The notes under the pieces are model-generated. The model did not search any database. It was not told the DNA's origin and saw nothing but the letters and a program-made list of their open reading frames with translations. The translations under genes were made by a program, and so were the position numbers. This document shows positions 57,363-64,000 of a DNA stretch of 64,000 nucleotides, piece by piece; the stretch's first letter is position 1; every line of letters begins with the position of its first letter. Origin of the DNA: Acrocarpospora macrocephala (GTDB lineage Bacteria > Actinomycetota > Actinomycetes > Streptosporangiales > Streptosporangiaceae); the NCBI RefSeq assembly GCF_009687865.1, contig NZ_BLAE01000045.1, positions 1 to 64,000 on the forward strand, written 5' to 3'.

Positions 57363-58259
57363 ATGTCCGAGCTCAGATTCGACGGGAAAGTCGCGGTCGT
57401 CACCGGTTCCGGGCACGGGCTCGGGCGGGCGCACGCGCTGCTGCTGGCCGAACGCGGGGCCGCGGTCGTCGTCAACGATCTGGGCGGCGCGCTGGACGGC
57501 TCCGGCGCGTCCGCGGGCCCCGCGGCCGAGGTCGTCGAGCTCATCACCAAGAACGGCGGCAAGGCGGTCGCGAACGCCGACAACGTGGCCACCCCCGAGG
57601 GCGCGGAGGCGATCGTGCAGGCCGCCGTCGACACGTTCGGGCGGTTGGACGTGGTCGTCAACAACGCCGGGATCCTGCGCGACAAATCGCTGGGCAAGAT
57701 GTCGGTCGAGGAGTTCGACAGCGTGCTCGCCGTACATGTCCGCGGCTCGTTCCTGGTCAGCCGGGCGGCCTTCCCGCACATGAAAGAGCAGGCGTACGGC
57801 CGGATCGTCAACACCTCCTCCCCCGCCGGCCTGTTCGGCAACTTCGGCCAGGCCAACTACTCCACGGCCAAGATGGGCCTGGTCGGCCTGACCAAGACCC
57901 TCGGCATCGAAGGCGCCCGCGCCAACATCAAGGCCAACGCGATCGCCCCCATCGCCTGGACCCGCATGACCGAGGCCCTCCTCCCCGCCGAATTCGAAGC
58001 CAAGTTCACCGTCGACGCGATCAGCCCTCTGGTCGCCTTCCTCGCCCACGAATCCTGCGAAACCTCCGGCGAGGTCTTCAGCGTCGGCGGCGGCCGAGTC
58101 GCCCGCGTATTCGTCGCCGAGGGCCCCGGCTGGCGTACCGACGACCTCACGATGGAATCCATCCGCGACAACTGGGACACCATCATGACCGAACAGCCGT
58201 ACCTCCAGCCGACAACTCTCGGCCAGCAGGCATCCGCCTCCATGCAGGCGATGCTTTAG
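57363..58259 (+). CDS. SDR-family oxidoreductase of the (3R)-hydroxyacyl-CoA/HSD17B4 type
   Basis: 298 residues. VAVVTGSGHGLGRAHALLLA (NAD loop), VVVNDLGGALDGSGASAGPA (the NDLGG motif typical of MFE-2/HSD17B4-like SDRs), DVVVNNAGILRDKSLGKMSV, catalytic VNTSSPAGLFGNFGQANYST and TAKMGLVGLTKTLGIEGARA, then INAIAP-type end (NAIAPIAWTRMTEALL). The C-terminal 60 residues continue like bacterial MFE SDR monomers. Oxidation of a 3-hydroxyacyl-CoA in lipid or sterol side-chain degradation is likely. ATG 57363 has GGAGGGTGGG. Confidence 0.92.
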   Translation: MSELRFDGKVAVVTGSGHGLGRAHALLLAERGAAVVVNDLGGALDGSGASAGPAAEVVELITKNGGKAVANADNVATPEGAEAIVQAAVDTFGRLDVVVNNAGILRDKSLGKMSVEEFDSVLAVHVRGSFLVSRAAFPHMKEQAYGRIVNTSSPAGLFGNFGQANYSTAKMGLVGLTKTLGIEGARANIKANAIAPIAWTRMTEALLPAEFEAKFTVDAISPLVAFLAHESCETSGEVFSVGGGRVARVFVAEGPGWRTDDLTMESIRDNWDTIMTEQPYLQPTTLGQQASASMQAML

Positions 58260-58281
58260 CCAGCCAGGTACGGACATGCGT

Positions 58282-58446
58282 CAAATCCACCGCATAACCA
58301 GCATCAGTGCGGAGGATTTGGTGCACGGGACAAGCACGCTGCGGATCTGGCTGCTCACCGCGGTACACCAGCAAGGCCGCCCTCTCGATCGCCGCACATG
58401 TATCAAATCCATCCCCTCGCCCGCCTCCATGGGTTGGATTTGATAC
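58282..58446. repeat. Two nested-motif hairpins built on CAAATCC / GGATTTG
   Basis: First stem: CAAATCCACCGCA (58282-58294) with TGCGGAGGATTTG (58308-58320), one mismatch, 13-nt loop. Second stem: GTATCAAATCCA (58400-58411) with TGGATTTGATAC (58435-58446), perfect 12 bp, 23-nt loop. Both share CAAATCC. They fill the 208-bp gap between the SDR stop and the convergent Fic stop, so termination is the simplest role; repetition of one arm is unusual. Confidence 0.65.
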
Positions 58447-58467
58447 GGATGAGCAGGGCGGCCCCTG

Positions 58468-59610
58468 TTAACGATCAGCCTGGTACGGATGCGTCAGCGT
58501 CATGGGGGTGCGAGCTACCTCTAGGGCTTGTTCGGGGAAGTGCGGACCGGCTACGTACATGCGCGCACGGGTGCGTCCGACGGGAGTGAGGACCTCGGAG
58601 GTCACGAGGTCGCGGAGGTCGCGCTGGGCCTGTTGCAAGCTCAGGCCTTCGGCGTGCTCGTAGCGAGAACGGCGGACGCGGCCGAACATCGCCACGTCGT
58701 AGAGGGCGGAGACGATTCGTTCGTCGGTGGCGGCGGTTTCGGCGAAGTCGGAGAGGATTCCCCAGACAACGCGGGATCGGTCAACGCGGCCTTGAACCGT
58801 TTGGGCCTGCTGGTGGTAAGCGGTCAGGTTGAAGCGGATCCAGTCGGTTACGTCCTGGTCGGGGAGGTAGCGGGGACCGCGCAGGGCGAGTTCGCGGTAG
58901 TACTCCCAGGTGTTCCCTGGGCGCCCGAGCCAGGCTTCGATAGAGGAGAACTCCGGCGCGAGGACACCCTCCCGCGCGATCATCAGGGTCTGCAAGGAGC
59001 GCGACATACGGCCGTTCCCGTCCGCCCAGGGGTGGATGGAAACCAGATGCAGGTGAGCCATCGCCGCTCGGACCAGGGCATGGGAACCGTCGTCGGTGTT
59101 CAGCCAGTCAACCAGTTCGGCCATGAGGGCGGGGACTTCTTCCGCATCCGGACCCGTGTAGGCGGCGATGCCGGGGTCGCGCGGGTCGGTGACATAGACC
59201 GGGCCCCTGCGCCACTGGCCCGCCGGTTTGCGGATGCTGTGACGGTGGCCCTGCAGCATCCAGTGCAGCCCATTGAGCAGCCCTTTGCTGTAGGAGAAGT
59301 CCGTCGCGTCGTGGAGCGTCTGGATGTAGGTCATCATCCGCTGGTACGCGAGGGTCTCTTCTCGATTCACCTCAGAGACCTCGACGTCGCGTTCTCCGTC
59401 CATGAGATCTTCCACGTCCACCGTGGACACGCGGAACCCTTCGATGGAGTTGGACGCGGCGACGGCGTCAGCGGTGAGGAATTTCCGCAGGCCTTCCGTC
59501 CATTTGGCCGGCGTGTTGCGCAATTGATGCCGCAACTCGTGTCGCATGGCCTCGATTTCAGCCACGACCTGGTCGTCTTCACGACTGAGGGCGGGCGTAG
59601 GAAAGAGCAT
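58468..59610 (-). CDS. Fic-domain AMP-transferase (class II, self-inhibited)
   Basis: 380 residues. N-terminal Fic_N with the inhibitory helix motif (S/T)xxxEG in DAVAASNSIEGFRVSTVDVE. The Fic core has YSKGLLNGLHWMLQGHRHSI, KPAGQWRRGPVYV (flap) and the catalytic loop HLHLVSIHPWADGNGRMSRS with His about residue 192. A C-terminal winged-helix part follows (YDVAMFGRVRRSRYEHAEGL, SLQQAQRDLRDLVTSEVLTP). It transfers AMP to a target protein or to itself; cis inhibition means no separate antitoxin is needed. ATG 59610 lies 6 nt after a -10 box, which indicates a leaderless mRNA; an upstream ATG at 59637 is within the promoter. Confidence 0.93.
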   Translation of the reverse strand: MLFPTPALSREDDQVVAEIEAMRHELRHQLRNTPAKWTEGLRKFLTADAVAASNSIEGFRVSTVDVEDLMDGERDVEVSEVNREETLAYQRMMTYIQTLHDATDFSYSKGLLNGLHWMLQGHRHSIRKPAGQWRRGPVYVTDPRDPGIAAYTGPDAEEVPALMAELVDWLNTDDGSHALVRAAMAHLHLVSIHPWADGNGRMSRSLQTLMIAREGVLAPEFSSIEAWLGRPGNTWEYYRELALRGPRYLPDQDVTDWIRFNLTAYHQQAQTVQGRVDRSRVVWGILSDFAETAATDERIVSALYDVAMFGRVRRSRYEHAEGLSLQQAQRDLRDLVTSEVLTPVGRTRARMYVAGPHFPEQALEVARTPMTLTHPYQADR

Positions 59611-59616
59611 GCAGCA

Positions 59617-59645
59617 ATGATATGGTGACGCAATCATCGCGTCAA
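59617..59645 (-). promoter_or_regulatory. Leaderless promoter of the fic gene with an embedded inverted repeat
   Basis: Minus strand: -35 TTGACG (59645-59640), 17-bp spacer, -10 TATCAT (59622-59617), then six bases and ATG. TGACGC-AATCATC-GCGTCA (59626-59644) is a perfect 6-bp inverted repeat that fills the spacer, ideal for a repressor; the Fic C-terminal winged helix could itself be that DNA-binding protein. Confidence 0.65.
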
Positions 59646-59656
59646 ATTAGCCCGTT

Positions 59657-60715
59657 TCAGCGGGTGCGGTGCCAGAGGTCGGGCTCGCCTGGGGTGCGGG
59701 TCAGTTTGCCGTCGAGTTCGAGCCAGACCAGGTGGGCGAGGGTCTCGTTGTTGGCGGAGCGCTGCATGAATGGGGGGATCGTCTCCCAGGGGCGGGACCA
59801 GGTGAGTTGGGAGGCCAGGTCCCAGCAGGTCATGCCGTCGGACTCGCCGACGGTGGTGGCGACCTCGGCCAGGCGGTCCTCGTGGTGGCCGACGACGTAG
59901 TTGACGCGGTCGGCGAGGTCGGTGAAACGGTACTCGTGGGCGGGGAGGACCTCGGCGATGTCGAGTTTGGCGATCGTGCGAAGGGCGTCGAGGTAGTCGG
60001 CGAGGGGGTTGGGGGCGGATTGGGGGTGTACGGCGACGATTGGGGTGATCTTGGAGAGGACGTGGTCGCCGGAGAAGAGGAGGCGGCGGGTGGGTTCCAC
60101 GAAGCAGAGGTGGCCTGGGGAGTGGCCGGGGGTCCAGCGGGCCTGGAGGTTCCAGCCGGGGATGTCGAGGTGCTGGCCGTCTTCGATCAGGCGGTCGGGG
60201 ACGGCCATGGTGACCAGGTGTCTGATCATCATGGAGGCGCCGGCGAGTTCCTGGGCGGTGAGGTCGGGGACGCCGCAGCGGCGCAGGAGCGCGCCCTCGC
60301 GGGCGACCAGGTCGTCGATGGCCGACTCGTCGTAGCGGTCGTGGACGAGGGCGGCGTCGGCGGGGTGGAGGCCGATCCAGGCGCCGGTGTTCTCGCGGAT
60401 GCGTCCGGCCAGGCCGTAGTGGTCGGGGTGGATGTGGGTGACCAGGACGGCCTGGATGTCGGTGATCTGGTATCCGGCGGTGGCCAGTCCGGCGGCCAGC
60501 GCGTCGTACGCCTCGTCGGTGTTCCAGCCGGCGTCGATGATGGTGACGCCGCCGGGGTGCTCGAGGGCGTAAACCAGGACGTAGCGGAGGGGGTTGATCG
60601 GGATCGGCACCGGGATCGACCAGAGGCCGGGGCGGACCTGCTCGACGTCGGGGAGTCGTTTGTCGAGCCAGGCATCCCGTTGGGAGGGGTTCGCGGGTTT
60701 CGCCAATTTGGTCAC
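59657..60715 (-). CDS. MBL-fold metallo-hydrolase (paralogue of the one at 2.9 kb)
   Basis: 352 residues. VRPGLWSIPVPIPINPLRYV, then VLVTHIHPDHYGLAG (HxHxDH), WTPGHSPGHLCFVEPTRRLL, FSGDHVLSKITPIVAVHPQS and EVLPAHEYRFTDLADR. The whole chain, including the helical C-terminal lid (TCWDLASQLTWSRPWETIPP), aligns with the 344-residue protein encoded at 2908. GTG 60715 overlaps the MFS stop (GTGA); the frame stays open far upstream only as the MFS gene's shadow. A lactone- or thioester-hydrolase; substrate unknown. Confidence 0.9.
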   Translation of the reverse strand: MTKLAKPANPSQRDAWLDKRLPDVEQVRPGLWSIPVPIPINPLRYVLVYALEHPGGVTIIDAGWNTDEAYDALAAGLATAGYQITDIQAVLVTHIHPDHYGLAGRIRENTGAWIGLHPADAALVHDRYDESAIDDLVAREGALLRRCGVPDLTAQELAGASMMIRHLVTMAVPDRLIEDGQHLDIPGWNLQARWTPGHSPGHLCFVEPTRRLLFSGDHVLSKITPIVAVHPQSAPNPLADYLDALRTIAKLDIAEVLPAHEYRFTDLADRVNYVVGHHEDRLAEVATTVGESDGMTCWDLASQLTWSRPWETIPPFMQRSANNETLAHLVWLELDGKLTRTPGEPDLWHRTR

Positions 60716-61983
60716 GCCGTCGATTGTGCCTCGTCGGCAGAACATCGTTCTATTCGGGGGGCGGGGAGGCGTACGTACAGGAGGGCCAGCAGGAGCATGA
60801 CGGCGGCGCAGACCGCCCAAGCCCAGGCGACGCCCTCGGTGGCGGCGAGGGCGCCGAGGGCGACGGCGGAGAGGGTGCCGCCCGCTTGGAGCAGGAGCGA
60901 GTTCACGGAGAGTACGGTCGCGCGCAGGCCGGAGACGACGCGGCGATGGAGGAGTTCCATGCGGATGACCTCGCTCAGAGCCAGAGCGGCGAAGATGAGG
61001 ATGTATCCGGATCCGGCGCCGATCATGCCGGCGGCTCCGGCCAGGGCGACCGAAGCCGCGAGGCCGCCCACGGCCAGTGCGGTCGCGATCGTTCCGGCTA
61101 TCGCGGCCCGTTCCGAGGTGGCGAAACGCCGTGCGAACCAGGGCGCCAGCGATCCGCCCGCGGCGTTCGCGGCGAAACCGACCGCGGCGACGAGCGCGTA
61201 GGCGGTGCTGCCGGTCTCCACTCCCCCGGTCAGTACGGCCAGCCGTCCCGGCGTCAACATCTCGATCGTGTTCAGCATCACCCCAAGACCGGCCGAAACC
61301 AGCAGCAACCGCCCGACCCCGCGGTCTCGAACGGCCACCCCGAATCCGGACCGTATGGCCAGGGGAACGCCGTGCAACACCGTCCCCAGCGACGCCTTGG
61401 GTCCCCGCGCGGGCTCCCGCAGCACCACCAGGGCGACCACGAGCAGGACGACTCCCGCACCGGCCCCCGCCCAGATCGGCACCGCCAGCGACTCCCCCGG
61501 CACTATCAGCGGCAGCAATCCCCCGGCCAGCACCCCGCCACACAACGCGACCGAAGCCGCCACCGACCCTGCCGCCAGCCCCGGCTTGAGATCCGCCTCC
61601 GGCCCTTCGGCCTCGTGCAACGCGTCCACGAACCAGGCCTCGACCGGTCCGCTCGACAGCGCCCTGGCTATGCCCTTGAGCACCATGGCCACCACGAACA
61701 TCCCCGTGGACGTCGCCAACGCGAGCACGCTCAGCCCAACCACGGTGAACACCGCCGACGCCACGACGACCATCCGCCGCCCGATCACATCGGCTAATCC
61801 CCCCGTGGGCAGTTCCAGCGCCATCACGGTCAGCCCGTAAACGGAGAACACCACCCCGATCTCCGCCAACTCCAACCCACGAGAGGTCATCAACAGAACC
61901 TGCGGAGCCATCATCAGCCCAGCAGGCAACCAGCCCAGAAAGGCCACGAGAACAAAACGCCTTCGAATCGAACGGGGGGACAT
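60712..61983 (-). CDS. MFS transporter (multidrug-type)
   Basis: 423 residues, 12 predicted TM helices. Early segments: VLVAFLGWLPAGLMMAPQVL, GVVFSVYGLTVMALELPTGG, and the loop 2-3 motif GGLADVIGRRMVVVASAVFT. Later: VVLLVVALVVLREPARGPKA and GWGVAWAWAVC-like C-terminal helices (VAWAWAVCAAVMLLLALLYV). ATG 61983 with GAGGTG upstream. It sits 19 bp after the ArsR stop and is coupled to the MBL gene, so the regulator, pump and hydrolase form an inducible detoxification operon; the ligand is unknown. Confidence 0.88.
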   Translation of the reverse strand: MSPRSIRRRFVLVAFLGWLPAGLMMAPQVLLMTSRGLELAEIGVVFSVYGLTVMALELPTGGLADVIGRRMVVVASAVFTVVGLSVLALATSTGMFVVAMVLKGIARALSSGPVEAWFVDALHEAEGPEADLKPGLAAGSVAASVALCGGVLAGGLLPLIVPGESLAVPIWAGAGAGVVLLVVALVVLREPARGPKASLGTVLHGVPLAIRSGFGVAVRDRGVGRLLLVSAGLGVMLNTIEMLTPGRLAVLTGGVETGSTAYALVAAVGFAANAAGGSLAPWFARRFATSERAAIAGTIATALAVGGLAASVALAGAAGMIGAGSGYILIFAALALSEVIRMELLHRRVVSGLRATVLSVNSLLLQAGGTLSAVALGALAATEGVAWAWAVCAAVMLLLALLYVRLPAPRIERCSADEAQSTA

Positions 61984-62002
61984 TTGAATCACCTCTTCGG
62001 AT

Positions 62003-62575
62003 TCACCGGGACGATTCCGGATGTCTGGGGTAGGCGCCCATGTACACGTGGACCTGTTCCGCGTCGATCGCTGCCTCGTCGTGTTCCTCCATTTCGGCGA
62101 TCAGCGCCGTCACGCGTTCGTACAGCGCCATGACGGATGCGGGTGTGAGGCGCGCCACGTGGTCGGACATGCCGGCGGCCTCGATCCAGGCGTTGCTCCA
62201 TGTGTCGTGTTCGCGGTGGAACGTGTCGATAGAGGTGGTCATGACCTCTAGCTGGCGATGGCGCATGAACGCGGCCGCCTCGCGGCCCTCGGGTGTTGTG
62301 GAGAGTTCGGCGTTGCTCCAGGAGGTGTAGCGGTGGCGGGCGCGCCAGCGGCGTTCGCGGCGGTCTCGGGGGGTGGGGTCCTCTTCTGTGAAGCCGAAGC
62401 GGGCGAGTTGGCGCAGGTGGTAGCTGGTGGCGCCGGAGCTCTCGCCCAACCGGGCGGCCAGCTCGGTGGCAGTAGCGGGGCCGTCGTTGCGGAGGGCGCC
62501 GAGGAGGCGGACCCGGAGGGGATGGGCGACGGCTTTCAGGGTGCGCGGGTCGCTGACGTGGTAGACCTCGTCCAT
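62003..62575 (-). CDS. ArsR-family winged-helix regulator
   Basis: 190 residues. HTH: YHVSDPRTLKAVAHPLRVRL, LGALRNDGPATATELAARLG and ESSGATSYHLRQLARFGFTE. No Cys metal site (DVCxC of ArsR/SmtB is absent), so it belongs to the HTH_20/ligand-binding subgroup with a long helical C-terminal domain (TWSNAWIEAAGMSDHVARLT). ATG 62575 lies 6 nt after a -10 box (leaderless). It heads the operon with the MFS and MBL genes and probably represses it. Confidence 0.9.
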   Translation of the reverse strand: MDEVYHVSDPRTLKAVAHPLRVRLLGALRNDGPATATELAARLGESSGATSYHLRQLARFGFTEEDPTPRDRRERRWRARHRYTSWSNAELSTTPEGREAAAFMRHRQLEVMTTSIDTFHREHDTWSNAWIEAAGMSDHVARLTPASVMALYERVTALIAEMEEHDEAAIDAEQVHVYMGAYPRHPESSR

Positions 62576-62581
62576 ATCGCA

Positions 62582-62610
62582 AAGATACCTTTGCAAATAG
62601 TTCTTTGCAA
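62582..62610 (-). promoter_or_regulatory. Leaderless promoter of the ArsR operon with two direct CTTTGCAA repeats
   Basis: Minus strand: -35 TTGCAA (62610-62605), 17-bp spacer, -10 TATCTT (62587-62582), six bases, ATG. CTTTGCAA occurs at 62589-62596 and 62603-62610 on the plus strand, 14 bp apart, covering -35 and spacer; likely ArsR operator half-sites. Confidence 0.65.
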
Positions 62611-62722
62611 TCGTGAAACTTTCATGCCAGCCAACGGGATATCGCCCGGTCACCGTGGGTCGCGGCCAGGAGCTCGTTGACTCGGGGGAAACGTGTTGGA
62701 AACATCAATGGACTCACAGTAA

Positions 62723-62736
62723 TGGGAGCGCTCCCA
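62723..62736. promoter_or_regulatory. Perfect CebR-type box upstream of the GH9 gene
   Basis: TGGGAGCGCTCCCA is a perfect 14-bp palindrome identical to the Streptomyces CebR operator for cellulose/cello-oligosaccharide genes. It is 45 bp before the GH9 start. CebR is released by cellobiose. The regulator gene is not in this window. Confidence 0.85.
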
Positions 62737-62781
62737 CATCCCTCCTGGCACGTCGCCGACGCCCCGCAACCGAGGTGCACC

Positions 62782-64000
62782 TTGAAACCAGCCGAAGCGA
62801 AGAAACCAGCCCGCAGAAGACGCCTCGCCGCATTAGCCGCGATGGCTCTCATCGTCGCCGGAATGACCCCCACCGCCGCCCACGCCGAAGGCCCCGAACA
62901 GATCTCCAACGGCACCTTCGACATCACCACCGCCCCCTGGTGGAACACCGGCAACCTCACGGTCGGCATCACCAACGGGCAGCTGTGCACCGACGTCCCC
63001 GGCGGCACCACCAACCCCTGGGACGCGATCATCGGCCTCGACAACATCCCCCTGGTCGCCGGCGAGACCTACGCCTACACCTTCTTCGCCACCGCCACCC
63101 CCGCCAGAGTCGCCCGCGCCCTCATCCAACTCCCGGTAGACCCGTTCACCTCATACCTGACCGCCAACCCAGAGCTGAGCGTCTCCGGCAACACCTACAA
63201 CTACACGTTCACCTCCCCCGTCGACCTCCCCACCGGCCAGGTCGCCTTCCAGCTCGGCGGCAGCGCCACCCCCTGGCGGTTCTGCCTGGACAACGTCTCC
63301 CTCACCGGCGGCGCCGAGCCCGAGGTGTACGTCCCCGACACCGGCCCCCGCGTCCGCGTCAACCAGGTCGCCTACCTCCCCAAGGGCCCCAAGAACGCCA
63401 CCGTGGTCACCACCGCGACCACCGCGCTCCCCTGGCAGCTGAAGAACTCCGGCGGCACCGTGGTCGCCCACGGCCAGACCACCCCGCGCGGCGTGGACGC
63501 CTCCTCCGGCCAGAACGTGCACTCGATCAACTTCGGCTCGTACACCAAAGCAGGCACCGGCTACACTCTGACCGCAGACGGCGAGACCAGCCGCCCGTTC
63601 GACCTCTCGGCCACCGCCTACGATCAGCTCAAACTGGACGCGCTGAAGTTCTACTACACCCAGCGCAGCGGCATCGCCATCGACGACTCCCTCCGCCCCG
63701 GCTACGGCCGCCCGGCCGGTCACGTCGGCACGGCCCCCAACCAGGGCGACACCAACGTCCCCTGCCAGCCGGGCGTCTGCGACTACTCCCTGGACGTCTC
63801 CGGCGGCTGGTACGACGCCGGCGACCACGGCAAGTACGTCGTCAACGGCGGCATCTCCGTCTGGCAGGTGATGAGCACCTTCGAGCGCACCAAGAACGCC
63901 GCCACCGCCGAGACCATCGGCGGCCTGACCATCCCGGAGAGCGCCAACCAGGTCCCCGACGTGCTGGACGAGGCCCGCTGGGAGCAGGAGTTCCTGCTGA
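62782..64000 (+). CDS. Secreted GH9 cellulase with N-terminal CBM4/9, 3' end beyond window
   Basis: 406 residues visible. Signal peptide [20 protein letters not shown], cleaved after AHA. CBM4_9-like sandwich (~30-180: [34 protein letters not shown]), CelD_N Ig-like domain (~195-290: [20 protein letters not shown]), then the GH9 (alpha/alpha)6 catalytic domain: [40 protein letters not shown] with the catalytic Asp pair DAGDH, and [15 protein letters not shown] at the edge. TTG 62782 follows GAGGTG. An inverting beta-1,4-glucanase acting outside the cell on cellulose. Confidence 0.93.
   Translation, partial: MKPAEAKKPARRRRLAALAAMALIVAGMTPTAAHAEGPEQISNGTFDITTAPWWNTGNLTVGITNGQLCTDVPGGTTNPWDAIIGLDNIPLVAGETYAYTFFATATPARVARALIQLPVDPFTSYLTANPELSVSGNTYNYTFTSPVDLPTGQVAFQLGGSATPWRFCLDNVSLTGGAEPEVYVPDTGPRVRVNQVAYLPKGPKNATVVTTATTALPWQLKNSGGTVVAHGQTTPRGVDASSGQNVHSINFGSYTKAGTGYTLTADGETSRPFDLSATAYDQLKLDALKFYYTQRSGIAIDDSLRPGYGRPAGHVGTAPNQGDTNVPCQPGVCDYSLDVSGGWYDAGDHGKYVVNGGISVWQVMSTFERTKNAATAETIGGLTIPESANQVPDVLDEARWEQEFLL

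Noticed and set aside
60739..60751. AGAACATCGTTCT as an operator for the second MBL gene
   Set aside because: It lies inside the last codons of the MFS gene, and the MBL gene is translationally coupled to MFS (GTGA), so a separate promoter is not needed. A chance palindrome is more likely.
60751..60764. 14-bp TATTCGGGGGGCGG identical to 2861-2874
   Set aside because: Low-complexity G-run match; one copy is in the MFS coding end and the other in an intergenic region, with no shared role visible.

Overview
This is about 64 kb of a high-GC actinomycete chromosome. GTG and TTG starts are frequent and ATGA/GTGA translational coupling is common. The window holds a DUF5753/DUF397 pair, 13E12-type HNH remnant, F420-type PPOX protein, SpoIIE-type phosphatase, ECF sigma factors and a CebR-like box. 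Together these point to the Streptosporangiales (Streptosporangium, Nonomuraea or Sphaerisporangium-like) or a close relative; the genus is an inference. I saw no rRNA or tRNA genes, no CRISPR array and no intact insertion sequence.

Layout. 0-3 kb is relic-rich accessory DNA: HNH gene end, transposase remnant, XRE/DUF397 pair, a protein with a DEV/DEE-repeat tail, a WD40 relic and several tandem repeats. 2.9-4.6 kb carries an MBL hydrolase and a FadR-type GntR regulator with a perfect operator. 4.7-10.2 kb is one coupled two-component/efflux operon (response regulator, kinase, lipoprotein, HlyD-like adaptor, MacB-like ATPase, FtsX-like permease). 11.4-12.9 kb is an ECF41 sigma factor with its divergent carboxymuconolactone-decarboxylase target. 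13-14.9 kb has an NlpC/P60 peptidase and a 600-bp non-coding array of DnaA-box-like repeats. 14.9-20.0 kb is a complete non-phosphorylating L-fucose operon, divergent from a P450.

22-24 kb has an ECF sigma/membrane protein pair and a GDP-mannose dehydratase. 24.2-27.3 kb is a coupled glycosyltransferase/methyltransferase/alpha-barrel trio of unknown product. 27.2-31.9 kb is a phosphonate-type cluster whose binding-protein gene has lost its middle. 32.5-34.3 kb is a PPOX/ferredoxin/alcohol dehydrogenase operon. 34.4-41.8 kb is a ROK-controlled sugar ABC transporter with catabolic enzymes, followed by a giant secreted ThuA/PQQ-sugar-dehydrogenase/PKD/CBM protein. 46-49 kb contains an APH-like kinase, relics, a methyltransferase and a MurG paralogue outside any dcw cluster. 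50.7-56.0 kb is an organosulfur uptake and desulfonation operon headed by a 27-residue Cys-containing leader peptide. 56-62.6 kb holds lipid-type dehydrogenases, a Fic enzyme, a second MBL hydrolase, an MFS pump and an ArsR regulator. The window ends inside a GH9 cellulase preceded by a perfect CebR-type box.

Links between loci. The operator core ACATC-N-GATGT at the GntR gene (3.9 kb) recurs twice in the promoter region of the fucose operon (20.1 kb), so this regulator probably controls that pathway at a distance. A KstR-like 14-mer (TnnAACnnGTTnnA) precedes both the P450 (20.2 kb) and the ferredoxin/ADH operon (32.5 kb), and suggests a shared lipid or steroid oxidation programme. Palindromes with a GAGCGCTC core flank the secreted ThuA protein and GH9 genes, consistent with polysaccharide-responsive LacI-type control.
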